Positions 27,238-35,749 of a stretch of 64,000 nt of DNA are shown here, piece by piece; the stretch's first letter is position 1, and every line of letters starts with the position of its first letter. A program made the position numbers and the translations under genes. Location: positions 64,352,447 to 64,416,446 of the forward strand of contig NC_135783.1 in NCBI RefSeq assembly GCF_051106095.1, read 5' to 3'. Source of the DNA: Pogona vitticeps (Eukaryota; Chordata; Lepidosauria; Squamata; Agamidae). The notes below the pieces were generated by a model that was given only the letters and a program-made list of their open reading frames with translations, was not told the origin of the DNA and did no database searches.

Positions 27238-30200
27238 GGGAAACCTCATAGGTCAAGAACTCTATGTGTGAACTGGCACAATATATTTACAGAGAGCATG
27301 ACTGTTTCAGAGCGCTTGACAATTAATTTTGTTCATTTCCTCTAACACGAAATATCAGACTGTGAGTTCCTTGATCCTTCTCCTACAGTATTGGCAGTCA
27401 GCAGTAGAGAAACACACCATACCATGCTGTCATATTATGTTTTTGTTTAATTAAAAATACTGTATGTTATAAGGTTTATCTGGCTGGATAGCTCAGTGGT
27501 TTACATATCTAGCTGTGGAGCCAGAGGTTGAGAATTCAGTTCTCCTCTGTGCCTCCTGGGAGAAAAGCCAGCCTGTGCAGTCATGGGAAAGCTGTACAGT
27601 CCCAGGACACCCCTAGAAGAAGGGAATGGTCAGCCACTTCTCAGTAATTTCAACCTAGAAAACCCTGGAAAAGGTTGGCGTAAGTCAGAATGGACATGAC
27701 CACAAACTATTATAATTATTCAACAAACAAACAAGCAAACATGGCACAGTCAATCAAAATTATAAAAATACTGACTTGTATTATATAACAGATACAAGTT
27801 TTAAGCAAAAAACTATCTGTTAAATATCAGAACGGTATGCATGCTGTTCCCAATATTGCCATTTTTTGTAGCTCTTATGGTGTTAATTCTGAGATCTGCA
27901 ACTGCTTATAATACTGTGTGAAATTTGTTGATATTGTTCCCAAATCCCCAATGACTACAGGGACGACTGCAGTCTGTTTCATTTACAAATGAGTTGTTTC
28001 GATTGCCACGTGGTGATGGTGGTAGTGGTTGGGTTTGGAGGCAAAGAGCAAAGACAGATACAGTCTACAAAAATGTACAGTACTTCATATTCCATTTCAT
28101 ATTATTACCTGCTTCTTCAGGATGTTCCTCTGAAGCTTCTTTGAAGGAGTTGTTTCCTGAGGTCCTTGTGGTGCATGTCTGTAAAGTTGGTTTGATTATT
28201 AAGGGATTGATCTGTGGACATCCTTGATTCTGAACTTGGAAAGAATTCCCCAGAGGGAGTTGGGCATGACATAAGGCGGCTGAGACTCCTGGAAGGGATA
28301 GAATTAAAGCAAATAAATAGGGCAGAATATCAGGAGAAACTGAAAAGTCTGGAAGAACAAACAGAACAGGTAACAATGAGCAGTTAGTTCCCTTTTAGCC
28401 CATACTGGCAAGCTAGCTGCCTTTCCTTGCCTCTCATGTTTTTGAAAACACCATTTCTAGTTTGCTTCTCAATACATGTTCCATCTATGTTTACCATCAA
28501 CACCAATGCATGCAATGTGATCAGAACCATGGGAGGGAAGTAATAGGCAGATAGACAACTGTAGTCTGCTTTCCTCTTTGACCTGTTCTAGTTCTACATG
28601 TTTGACACTCTTAGGTTTATTTCCTTCCTCCTTCTATCTGTGCAATAATTTCCCACCTTTTCATCCTCCTAGTTACAGAAGCAGATAATGGCTGCCAGCA
28701 TACTCTGTGTGCAAAGGGCTTCTGTAACGTGTACTGATTTTATTTCCTCTCTCATTATCATCACCTGGATTTCCTAAATAATAAACAATGAAGGTTTTTT
28801 TCTTTCAGATTACTACCAGTGCCCAGGTTATTAATTTAAATAATCACAGGATCAGCACCAGGCTGCTGTATCCTGCAAAGAGAATAACCAAATAAGCCTA
28901 ACAAAAAGTTGACATATTTTGATAGGTATCAAAATTGTTTTTACAGAGAAAACGAAACACCATTTTAAGAATCCCACCTACTCACATTTCCTGAAATTCA
29001 TTAAAATTTCTGGCATCTGTCCTGGTAGTTAAATTTGACATCCTTAATCAAAATGATCCACACAGGATCACACATTTATGACAGTCTGAAAGTATGCTTT
29101 AAAAAATACAGTGCTTTCCTGAAAGAATGCAGTTCTTGCAATACCTGGATTATAGAACATAATGATTTTCTGCTGTTCAGCTACTAGCCGTTGCAGGTGT
29201 TCTAACTGGTGCCTCATGAGCTGCTCCTGCTCCTCTGGAGTCTGGGAAGAGAACTGGTATTATCGAAGACAACCCAGCAAACATTGATATCTGAAAGCAG
29301 TGATCTAAACCCAACTGGTCCACAGAATCAGTTGGATTTAAATCTTCAGATCCTGCTCTCCGCTGCATACATGCATTCACTGTTGCTTGCTTAAAAGGTT
29401 CAATACCAGGATCTAAAGGAGGCAAAGAAGTTAGCCAGCACATTCTTCCACATACGCAAAATAATGAGAAGACCTTACAGTTGAACAGCTCCATGCGCAA
29501 GCTAGGTTCACTGTAATTATCAAGGACCTGGTTGCAAATTTTGACTGCATCCTCCAACACGTTAAGATAATCACACTGGAGATTTCCTCATCCTTGCCTT
29601 AGATTATTCCCTACCAGCCAGCCTTGGTCCCCAACAACTGGTATTGAGATTAACTGGCAAAACAGCAGGATCAATGTCAGTGCCTGCTGCTGTCCAGCTC
29701 CCACTGGCTCTTTTTGTTCTCAACTAATAGAATTTTTTTAGCAAATGGGTCCTCTGACTGGTTTACCACACACACAGCTCCGTGTTCTGTATTTCTCTGA
29801 GCTCCATCTGCAAAGAAAGTGTTGTGCTGCATTCCATGGCATTCAAACACTACAGTCTCCAGGTCTTATTTCAAATGACAATTTTTATCAACTCAGGGAA
29901 ACCTCAGCAAATTACATAGTCATTGAGAGTTTCTGGTTATAATAAAGGCAAGTTATTTTAAGCAGACGTACCTGTTTCATTGTTTGACAGAATATGATTT
30001 CTTGAGTTGACAAAGGAGAAGCAAAAGCAGCACAACTTGGGGTTTGCAAAGTTTCATTATTTTTCCTGTCAGATGGCATTTCAGCTTGAGTGGCTGGTGA
30101 CACGTGAGGGGTAAAAAGAGAAGTGGCCAAGTAATTAAATGGAATATCCTGAAATTCTTCAGCATGATCCAGGTTAACAGACAGGCCATCTCTTGCTAGT

Positions 30201-30388
30201 GTGCTGCTGTTCGGAGACGTCCACTGTTCTGTGAGGACATCAACTGTGCTGTTTACCCAGCCTTGACTTAAAGAAGATGAAGATCCTCTGTTGTCATCAG
30301 TTGTATCATGATAGGCTACTTGTTCTGAGGAATCTTCTGCAGCCCACTGAGATCCACAGTCATTAGCTTTGAGAATATCTGCTTCCAT
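2664..30388 (-). CDS. TCP10: TCP10 / CPAP-like centriolar protein, whole gene, 20 coding exons
   Basis: Twenty exons with GT/AG borders join in unbroken phase into about 1,405 codons. The order is: acidic, serine-rich N-terminus (1-139); a helix resembling the CPAP segment rich in QEQL and HLQRL (about 140-171); a PN2-3-like tubulin-binding region (about 305-370); a long polar exon with an LDLSDADY motif; a coiled coil (about 814-980); and a G-box/Tcp10_C beta repeat (about 1218-1405). CPAP/SAS-4 proteins set centriole length and bind tubulin and STIL; that role here is inferred from family. KQNLEL in the coiled coil and FPNKQ in the G-box look closer to TCP10 than to CENPJ, and the CCR6 neighbour matches human 6q27. 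The start ATG has a strong context (G at -3, G at +4). CENPJ itself is the main alternative. Confidence 0.85.
4621..4741 (-). CDS. TCP10: TCP10 coding exon 19 (G-box)
   Basis: Codes residues 1304-1344: [20 protein letters not shown] then [13 protein letters not shown]. Acceptor tgtcctttactacag, donor GTAAGT; joins exon 20 to give [11 protein letters not shown]. Confidence 0.94.
5704..5793. repeat. (ATT)n microsatellite
   Basis: About 30 uninterrupted ATT units in a TCP10 intron. Confidence 0.97.
6319..6403 (-). CDS. TCP10: TCP10 coding exon 18 (G-box)
   Basis: An 85-base exon coding residues 1276-1304: [20 protein letters not shown] then LQFPNKQI, nearly the CPAP sequence [20 protein letters not shown]. 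It ends one base into a Glu codon. Acceptor cattcttactgcag, donor GTAAGT. Confidence 0.93.
7481..7621 (-). CDS. TCP10: TCP10 coding exon 17 (G-box)
   Basis: Codes residues 1229-1275: [13 protein letters not shown], then [15 protein letters not shown], successive G-box strands. Acceptor ctttgtttttaag, donor GTATGT, phase 0 at both ends. The 5.7 kb intron upstream of it is the longest among the coding exons. Confidence 0.93.
8110..8245. mobile_element. Palindromic hAT-type MITE
   Basis: Starts CAGTGGTCCCCAACCTTGGG and ends AAGGTTGGGAACCACTG, its inverse; ACTACAACTCCCAGAAGTC in the middle pairs with TTCTGGGAATTTAAGTCC. A sister copy is at 55772-55907. Confidence 0.75.
9050..9186. repeat. Compound (AAAT)n / (GATA)n microsatellite
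   Basis: AAAC, AAAT and GATA tetranucleotide runs in intron DNA. Confidence 0.95.
10440..10512. repeat. Repeat fragment with duplicated CTGAAAATAAG motif
   Basis: TTTCCCTGAAAATAAGACC then CCTGAAAATAAGCCCTAGTA, a dispersed repeat found in many amniotes; family not certain. Confidence 0.5.
10560..11075 (-). mobile_element. RTE/Bov-B-like LINE fragment
   Basis: The minus strand codes [20 protein letters not shown] and MKELEKI, as in the RTE reverse-transcriptase C-terminal region. Truncated at both ends. Confidence 0.65.
11377..11608 (-). repeat. tRNA-derived SINE (type C)
   Basis: Reverse copy of the element at 32238 and 59750: AGTTAATTATGTAAGCTACA, then a head ending CCACTGTGCCATGAGGCTC. 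Confidence 0.75.
13124..13356 (+). repeat. tRNA-derived SINE with Bov-B-like tail (type B)
   Basis: Head GGCTGGATAGCTCAGTGATT and GGGAGTTCCATTCCCCAC; tail AAGTCAGAATTGACTTGACA. It ends about 10 bases before TCP10 exon 16 at its donor side. Confidence 0.8.
13368..13469 (-). CDS. TCP10: TCP10 coding exon 16 (entry to G-box)
   Basis: Codes residues 1195-1228, ending [10 protein letters not shown], the first strand of the G-box (CPAP: GEISHPDGKVEK). Acceptor gattgttgatag, donor GTAAGG, phase 0 at both ends. Confidence 0.86.
13642..13773 (-). CDS. TCP10: TCP10 coding exon 15 (weak donor)
   Basis: Codes residues 1151-1194 ([18 protein letters not shown]). Acceptor caaaatctctgtag is good. The donor GTTTGG is weak but is the only one seen that keeps frame with exon 16. 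Confidence 0.72.
14180..14280 (-). CDS. TCP10: TCP10 coding exon 14
   Basis: Codes residues 1117-1150 ([18 protein letters not shown]), polar linker. Acceptor atccctctag, donor GTAAGT; the phase closes the Gly codon from the previous exon. Confidence 0.78.
14456..14567 (-). CDS. TCP10: TCP10 coding exon 13
   Basis: Codes residues 1080-1117, Gln/Ser-rich linker ([16 protein letters not shown]). Acceptor cctttattgtag, donor GTAAAA, one base into a Gly codon. Confidence 0.78.
14568..16093. other. TCP10 intron
   Basis: No gene, repeat of note or structured element recognised. Confidence 0.5.
16094..16243 (-). CDS. TCP10: TCP10 coding exon 12 (3' border uncertain)
   Basis: Codes about residues 1030-1079 ([28 protein letters not shown]), a basic linker. 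Two donors are possible, GTAACA (exon ends at 16094) or GTAGAG (at 16103). Both keep phase 0 and change the length by three residues. Confidence 0.72.
16440..17440 (+). other. Unassigned coding-like block inside a TCP10 intron
   Basis: A purine-rich block on the strand opposite TCP10 with an open frame of 233 codons (16477-17178) that is Glu/Lys/Arg-rich and ends in a more hydrophobic part ([20 protein letters not shown]). Base use differs from the surrounding AT-rich intron. No intron signals. I do not recognise the protein. It may be the remains of a transposable element, possibly an old retroelement fragment, or a processed gene copy; it looks broken. Confidence 0.4.
17609..17755 (-). CDS. 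TCP10: TCP10 coding exon 11
   Basis: Codes residues 981-1029, Gly/Ser/Pro-rich linker after the coiled coil. Acceptor ctctttatcag, donor GTAAGA, phase 0 at both ends. Confidence 0.8.
18481..18696 (-). CDS. TCP10: TCP10 coding exon 10 (coiled coil)
   Basis: Codes residues 909-980. [20 protein letters not shown] and [19 protein letters not shown] match the conserved coiled coil of CPAP and TCP10. KQNLEL is the TCP10 version (CPAP has RENTDL). Donor GTACAG, phase 0 at both ends. Confidence 0.92.
20081..20148. repeat. (GAAT)n microsatellite
   Basis: About 17 GAAT units directly next to the SINE tail at 20149. Confidence 0.95.
20149..20388 (-). repeat. tRNA-derived SINE with Bov-B-like tail (type B)
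   Basis: Reverse copy: TGTGCCATCAAGTTGATTCT tail, then GGAGGCACAGTGGGAAATCA and a head ending CTACTGAGCTATTCAGTCAG. Confidence 0.78.
20798..20954 (-). CDS. TCP10: TCP10 coding exon 9 (coiled coil)
   Basis: Codes residues 856-908, ending EGEVSEIQ, which aligns with CPAP KKEREEIQ. Acceptor tatctttcaacag, donor GTAAGT. Confidence 0.85.
21522..21648 (-). CDS. TCP10: TCP10 coding exon 8 (coiled coil)
   Basis: Codes residues 814-856, helix-forming and rich in Glu, Lys and Gln ([16 protein letters not shown]), the counterpart of the CPAP ARIEEFKKEEMRKLQKE region. Donor GTATGA; both phases fit. Confidence 0.85.
22188..23613 (-). CDS. TCP10: TCP10 coding exon 7 (large central exon)
   Basis: A 1,426-base exon coding residues 339-814. 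It opens with [12 protein letters not shown] (350-361), the counterpart of CPAP PFLKRGEGLARF that contacts tubulin. A long polar stretch follows, with a serine run ([10 protein letters not shown]), [15 protein letters not shown] (CPAP: LDLSDKDYSSDES) and a terminal [12 protein letters not shown] like the CPAP LMMKFFPSLKPK. Acceptor cgcttgtag, donor GTAAGA. Confidence 0.92.
23614..25326. other. TCP10 intron with CR1 fragment
   Basis: Outside the CR1 piece I see only AT-rich intron sequence. Confidence 0.55.
24380..24765 (-). mobile_element. CR1-type LINE 3' fragment
   Basis: GAGTTGGAAAGGGCCTATAA, CTGAGGTAACTGAGTCCATT and TTCTCAAGGCTAAACATGCT follow the order of the CR1 3' region read in antisense. 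Lies in the TCP10 intron between exons 6 and 7. Confidence 0.8.
25327..25426 (-). CDS. TCP10: TCP10 coding exon 6 (start of PN2-3-like region)
   Basis: Codes residues 305-338. [20 protein letters not shown] matches the CPAP segment [20 protein letters not shown] that opens the tubulin-binding PN2-3 region. Donor GTACTG, phase 0 at the 3' end. Confidence 0.9.
25976..26099 (-). CDS. TCP10: TCP10 coding exon 5
   Basis: Codes about residues 264-305 ([18 protein letters not shown]) and ends GDD plus two bases of an Arg codon. Acceptor follows gtttcctgattgaag; donor GTGAGA. The phase fits exons 4 and 6. Confidence 0.72.
26586..26681 (-). CDS. TCP10: TCP10 coding exon 4
   Basis: Codes about residues 232-263 ([15 protein letters not shown]). 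Found by phase and splice signals (acceptor tgtctaaatag, donor GTGACG) rather than by homology, so it is less certain than the conserved exons. Confidence 0.65.
27149..27237. repeat. (CAA)n microsatellite
   Basis: About 30 uninterrupted CAA units. They open spurious poly-Thr and poly-Gln type frames. Confidence 0.97.
27478..27715 (+). repeat. tRNA-derived SINE with Bov-B-like tail (type B)
   Basis: Head CTGGCTGGATAGCTCAGTGG; tail GTAAGTCAGAATGGACATGA. Same family as 13124. Confidence 0.8.
28109..28288 (-). CDS. TCP10: TCP10 coding exon 3
   Basis: Codes about residues 172-231, low-complexity polar sequence. It starts with two bases completing a Gly codon and ends one base into the next codon, fitting both neighbours. 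Donor GTAATA. Confidence 0.75.
29145..29241 (-). CDS. TCP10: TCP10 coding exon 2 (N-terminal helix)
   Basis: Codes residues 140-171 plus one base. [19 protein letters not shown] closely resembles the CPAP helix with KQEQLKRQQLEQLQRL. Acceptor after tctcttcccag, donor GTATTG. Confidence 0.88.
29972..30388 (-). CDS. TCP10: TCP10 coding exon 1 (start codon)
   Basis: Codes residues 1-139, beginning [10 protein letters not shown]. The exon probably extends to 30405, where an AG follows a moderate pyrimidine tract, so the leader is split by an intron. The donor is GTACGT and the phase is 0. The content is polar and serine-rich with no clear domain. Confidence 0.82.
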
Positions 30389-30950
30389 TTCCCAGATTCA
30401 AGATCCTTGTTAAGAATATAGAGTGAATGTAGTTGAAAAAAAGGAAATTGTTAAACTGATCCTGAAGTCCACCATTTTGAATTAATGGGGAAAGTATTTT
30501 TGCACTGAAGGGCAAGATTCACTCTTTCATAACCACTAGGAAAAAAAAAGCAGTGGTGAGCCCACACAGACTTAAATATCAAATATTCAATAATGAATCA
30601 TACTATGCAAATCATTTTATGTGCATTAAAAGCATAACCATCCTCATAAGGCTTCCTATGACAGGGTTTCAAAAAGAAGAAAAGAAAGCAGAGAGGAAAC
30701 AACTTTCATATGAAATGACATAGACAGGTTTATACAGGATAAACTCTTCTGTCTGAAGTCCATCATTCTACTTAGTAAATCATACTGAATTTTCACAAAT
30801 TTCAGTTGTGATAAAGTGAGGGATTTGCACCTACATTGCACCTCTGCCTCTTTATTTTCCTCTCAAAGCTCCCACTAATAAATATTTTGTACTCAGTCAC
30901 ATACAAAGAGAAAGGGTTTTGTATAACAATATATGTCTTAAATCAAACTA

Positions 30951-31466
30951 CAGTGGGGTCTTGACTTAAGAATGGCTTGAGTTAAGAACATTTTGACTTA
31001 AGAACCACTCTCATAGGAAAATATTGACTTGACTTAAGTACTTAGATTTGAGTTAAGAACTGAAAAAAAAACCACGTGGGAGGCAGGGAAAGTGCAAAAT
31101 TTGAACTTTCAGTTAACTGTTGGCCAGTGAAAAGGGTGCCTGTCTGCTTCCTCACTCCTCCCAGCGTTTAGAGAGTGGATTGGGAGACAGTCTTCGGACT
31201 GCCTGGTACTGTACTGCCTGGACTGTATTTTCCCTGCCTTCTCTGAACCTTTCTTGACCTAAGAAAAAAAGAAACAAAATATTCCCCCTCTAGTGGTCAA
31301 AGGCGGAATAGCAGCTTCCCATTAGTTTCTATGGACGGAAAAGAGCAGATACGGATCAAATGGTTTTCAATGCATTCCTATGGGAAATGCAGATTTGACT
31401 TGAGAACTTTTTGACTTGAGAACCGCCTTCCAATACGGATTAAGTTCTCAAGTCAAGACCCCACTG
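30951..31466. mobile_element. TA-flanked MITE, related to the one at 1-554
   Basis: Ends CAGTGGGGTCTTGACTTAAG and TCAAGTCAAGACCCCACTG are inverse of each other, with TA on both sides as target duplication. It shares TTTCTATGGACGGAAAAGAG with 1-554 and 47362. In the first TCP10 intron. Confidence 0.85.
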
Positions 31467-32237
31467 TAATGTTCCTAGAGGCCTCTGCAGAGATACTAAT
31501 AATGTACATTGTATATGGCTGAAGCCTGAATGTCCTCCCTTTATATCAATTCTGTTGCTTTCTGAGACAAAGTAAATGTTCCCTTGAAGTCTAAGTCCCT
31601 AGAAGAAAGCTAGAACGTGTCTGTATGTCTGAATAAATAAATACAGCTTTGGATTTCGAACTTTCAGCTTGGGGTCAACACCAAAGTCTAACCAGAAGGC
31701 CTCCAAACTGCTTATTTTCTGAAGCACCAAATCCGAGTGAAAAACAACACAAAGAAGCATTTGCTTCATAAAAGTTAAGTTATTTTTCAAACACTCACAT
31801 GTATGCATGCACGCACATACACTTAATATTGTTTGGTAGTGTTGTTCAAGCGGATCAGCCCATCATGTCTAAGCTATCACCACCAAACAATTGAGGTTGA
31901 AAGTGGCAATACACTTTTGGTACTGAAAGAAAAAGGAATAACAAGAGAGAGAGTCTTGTACTGCACCACCACCAAATAAATTTGTAACACCAGGCTATTG
32001 CAACAATATTTAAATGTAGAAAAGGGGCATTTAATTTCCCTCTTCCTTCACTGGCTGCAGTCCCAAGCCTAACTAGCTGCGCTGTACATTTTTCTTTTAT
32101 GCCATCAAATCACTTTTAAATTTCTAGCCTTAAAAATTAATGAACTTGAAACAGTGCTTTCATTAAGAGTCTTTAAACTCAAGACCACAGCTTCCTTTAT
32201 GCAATCAATCCATCTCCTCTGTGGATTCTGTTTCTTA

Positions 32238-32482
32238 TGCGAGCCTCGTGGTGCAGTGGTTAAACTGCTGCACTGCAGCTAAAACTGTGCTCACGATCTG
32301 GGGTTCAATCCCAGGTAGCCGGCTCAAGGTTGACTCAGTCTTCTATCCTTCCGAGGTCGGTAAAATGAGTACTCAGCTTGCTGGGGGGGGCAACGTGTAG
32401 CCTGCATAATTAACTTGTAAACCGCCCAGAGAGTGCTTGTAGCACTATGGGGCCGTATATAAGCAGCACGCTTTACTTTGCT
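32238..32482 (+). repeat. tRNA-derived SINE (type C)
   Basis: Head GTGGTGCAGTGGTTAAACTG with B-box GGGGTTCAATCCC; then GTCGGTAAAATGAGTACTCA and a 3' end GGCCGTATATAAGCAGCACG. Confidence 0.82.
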
Positions 32483-32569
32483 TTGCTTTATGTGTGATCT
32501 AAGAAATGTGGGTCCTAGATCCAAACCAGCCTGAGCTATCTCTGGAGGCAACAATGTTTAAAGTCGGTT

Positions 32570-32818
32570 GTCCTGCTTTGGGCACATTGTGAGAAGACAG
32601 GATTCTCTGGAAAAGACAATAGTGCTGGGAAAGGGGAAAGGCAGCAGGGAAAGAGGATGACCAAATATGAGATGCATTGACTCCCTAAAGGAACCACAGG
32701 CTTTACAAAAGCTCAGCAAGGCAGTTAAGAAGAGGACCTTTTGGAGAGTGCTCATTCATAGGGTCACCATGAGTCAGAGGCAACTTGGCAGCACATAACA
32801 ACAACAACAAATCTTCTA
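32570..32818 (+). mobile_element. Bov-B LINE 3' end
   Basis: GAAGACAGGATTCTCTGGAA, AAATATGAGATGCATTGACT and the end GGGTCACCATGAGTCAGAGG, with ACAACAACAA at the tip. 5'-truncated. Confidence 0.8.
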
Positions 32819-33403
32819 TATGGTCTTTTTTTTTTCCTGCTGCCTTCATCTTTCCCAACATTACTGTCTTTTTCAGTGAATCTTATTTCCCCATTATGTG
32901 TTGCATATGAACAAGAAATTCAAGTAGCATTTCAGCTTCAGACATATAATGAAATTTTGAAAATGCCTGATATTCCTCATCATTCTTTGTTGACTCTCCC
33001 ATTTTTTTATCATTTTTCACCTTAGTACTGTAGTCAGGAAGAACAATCATGAATACACACTTCCTTTTAAAAATACAGCGAGTATGAAGTAGAGCCTTTG
33101 TTATAACCACATCAGAAAATAATCATGCATATGAAGCATTTCAGCTGAAATTCTGAGTTTCAGATGATGAAAATATTAATCCCATGCAGAAAATTCCAAA
33201 TTTCTAATTTAAATAAATAACCCTTGATGTTGGAGTCTGGGATCACATTTTTCTCAATTGTACTCAAAAGCATCAGTGTGCTTTGGATATTGGCAGAATT
33301 GAAATATGAAAACCTGATAAGGGGTTGACTTCATTACAGGTGAACAACAAATCCAACATACACTTACATGGGAGAATTATCCTATTGAACACAATGGGAT
33401 GTA

Positions 33404-33828
33404 CAGTGGTGCCTCTCAAGATGAACTTAATTCATTCTGCGGTTAATGTTGTCTTGCGAAAAATTCATCTTGCGAAACGCGTTTTCCCATAGGAATGAAT
33501 TGAAATCTAATTAATGCATTCCTATGGGCAAAAAAAAGTCAAAACAAAGTTACATTTGGTTTACAAAGGGTTTATTAAGTGCTCTTTAAAGCCATACATA
33601 TTGTGCAGATAATTTTTAAAATTTCAGCAAAAAAATTAACTTTTTAAACATCACAGAAAAACATTTAAAAATCAGTAAACATGAGGCAGGAACAAAAAAT
33701 GGAAAACCTTATTGCAAAGCAGGGCCATAGGAACATTTGTCTTGCTAGTCATCACCCCCTCATTGCAAAAACCATTTGTCTTGCGAGTTTTTTGTCCTGT
33801 GAGGCATTTGTCTTGCAAGGCACCACTG
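33404..33828. mobile_element. TA-flanked MITE (CAGTGGTGCCTCTC family)
   Basis: Ends CAGTGGTGCCTCTCAAGA and TCTTGCAAGGCACCACTG are inverse, with TA on both sides. Mariner/Tigger-like, no transposase. Confidence 0.85.
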
Positions 33829-33927
33829 TACCTCTAAGTGGGAGAATGCATAGGATTGCATTGTTTCACTTGTTGCTAGATTCCACTGGTTGCAGGAGTT
33901 ATACATGGTAAATATATGATTTCAAAC

Positions 33928-33928
33928 T

Positions 33929-34006
<78 letters not shown>
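33928..34006. repeat. (TTTA)n microsatellite
   Basis: About 19 TTTA units, followed by TTTATATGCCGCCCACTCTA, the usual end of a squamate repeat. Confidence 0.93.
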
Positions 34007-34008
<2 letters not shown>

Positions 34009-34104
34009 TTTATATGCCGCCCACTCTACCCAGATTTACACAAAATCTTAGAAACATTAAACATAGTGGCCATGTTCAGTAGCATCTGCTCCCAGATAAA
34101 ACGT

Positions 34105-34312
34105 GAATGAGAGCCAATGTGGTGTAGCAGTGGATGGACGGACAGACAGACAGACCTGGACCCAGGAGACCAGAGTTCTAATCTCTGCTTGTCCACAGAA
34201 ACTCACTGCGGAGGTGGTACTGGTTAAAAAAAAAAAAGCACTTCTTACACATCTCACACACTTTGAAAACTCCATACGTCAGATCCAACTTGATGGCACA
34301 TAACCACAAAAC
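34105..34312 (+). repeat. Probable further SINE copy (Sauria-like)
   Basis: Starts GAGAGCCAATGTGGTGTAGC, holds GACCAGAGTTCTAATCTCTG, and ends in a Bov-B-like CCAACTTGATGGCACATAAC. Confidence 0.6.
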
Positions 34313-34589
34313 ATGAATAGGGTTCTAGTCTCAGAAATAGCTAGCAAAAGATTGGTTCCGGACACTCGGAGGAAAACAATAAAAGATGCAATGTGTGAAG
34401 GGGGGGCTCTTTTGCTCTGTTGCAGCGAAACAACGGAGTCGTGCGGCACCCAAGAACACGTTTCATTCGGCATAAGCTCCCAAATAAGTTTAACGGGGCC
34501 TAAGATTTCAGCATTTCATTTCGGGCAGCCCACAAAAGCTCATGCCAAACAGCCCGTCTTGCTAAAGACTCCTTGGCATTGTTTAAAGA

Positions 34590-35030
34590 AGCCCCGGGTG
34601 TCGCCCGGATCGCGCGTCCGTAGCTACAGTAGCAACGCTTAACAGCGGCGGCCGCGGGAGGCGTGACGGGCGTCCGACTTACTTCCCCCCATGGAAAAGG
34701 GTCCCCGTTGGGCGGAGGTGGGGAGTCGAGGCTCCCGCGGGTTGCTCGCTTCCACTGCCCCCGAGACGTCCGCGCAGAACAGCGTGGGTGCCTGCGAGGC
34801 CGCCCCCGCGAGCCCTCCCTCCTTCTCCGGAGGCTCCGCCGTCGAGCCTCCGCGTCCTCTGCTAAGGGCAACAAACCAGGGCCCACGTGGCTCCACAAAG
34901 GCTGCCCCTCTTTCCACCCACCCCTCCCCGCCCCCGCCCCACACGGTCGGCCAGGGAGGCGGGCGGAAGAAGCTTTCCGGGTACGGCACGACTTTCCACA
35001 GGAGGGCTCTGGGAGGGACAAGAAGGTATC
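34590..35030 (-). promoter_or_regulatory. CpG island, likely TCP10 promoter and noncoding exon 1
   Basis: GC-rich and CpG-dense against an AT-rich background, placed 5' of the TCP10 start codon. On the minus strand a clean donor (GTAAGT) follows position 34683, so a noncoding first exon probably ends there and splices to 30405. Long open frames here on both strands are a by-product of high GC. Promoter function is inferred. Confidence 0.65.
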
Positions 35031-35155
35031 ATCATCATCATCATCGAACTGCAGAGCTGAAACGGACCCTATAGATCTTCGAGCCAAGAAGGCGCCGCGC
35101 AGAATCGAACTCCCAACCTCTGGCTCTGCAGCCAGAGACCTAAACCCTTGGGCTA
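35028..35155 (-). repeat. tRNA-derived SINE (type A tail)
   Basis: Reverse copy at the edge of the TCP10 CpG island: ATCATC run, ACTGCAGAGCTGAAACGGAC, then a head with CCAACCTCTGGCTCTGCAGC. Confidence 0.72.
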
Positions 35156-35369
35156 GGTTTCTATTAACGTGCAGGAATGATTCGCCCCGCATCTCTACTT
35201 CACAGGCTTCTTTAACGAACAAAGCCAGCCCCTTGGAGGCTTGTCTACTAGAAATCATAACCCTGTAGAGTTGTAAGAAACCCCCAAGGCTCATGAGCCC
35301 AGATCCCGTTGGAGAAACAGGAGATCCCCCCCCCCCCGCTAAAACAACCTCCGCTTAAAAGACCGTCAG

Positions 35370-35745
35370 GGAAGGAGAATCCACTACCTCCCAAGACTGT
35401 TTTGCTGTCGAGCCACTCTTACTGTCAGGAGGTTTGCCAAAATCACCTCTTTTATAATGCTTTGGAATTTCGATCCATTACTTCGAGCGCTACTCTCTGG
35501 AGCTGGAGGAAGCAAGCTTGCTCCGTCTTCCACCTGACTGCTTTTCAAATACAGCTGTCATGCAACCTACCTCTCAGTCGTCTCTTCTCTAGGCTAACTA
35601 TGCCGAATTCCCTCAACATTTCCTCCATGGGGTTTGATTTCCAAGAGCTTCTTATCAGCCTCCACTGGACATGTTCTAGTTTCTCAGTATACTCCTTAGA
35701 GACTGTACTCCTCCATTTAAGAAAATACTTCACAGTACTAGGGTC
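35370..35745 (-). mobile_element. CR1/L3-like LINE fragment
   Basis: GGAGAATCCACTACCTCCCA, TTCTCTAGGCTAACTATGCC and GCCTCCACTGGACATGTTCT keep the order of the CR1-type 3' region in antisense; more diverged than the copy at 24380. Confidence 0.65.
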
Positions 35746-35749
35746 CTGA

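Larger units (their letters stand above)
26682..28108. other. TCP10 intron with (CAA)n and SINE
   Basis: Holds the CAA microsatellite and a type B SINE listed separately; nothing else recognised. Confidence 0.55.

Noticed and set aside
2664-30388. CENPJ as the name for the CPAP-like gene
   Set aside because: CCR6 neighbourhood and KQNLEL/FPNKQ residues point to TCP10. Not excluded without a tree.
34500-35294. Long open frames on both strands in the CpG island (up to 264 codons)
   Set aside because: GC-rich sequence lacks stops by chance; the frames overlap a SINE and have no family resemblance.
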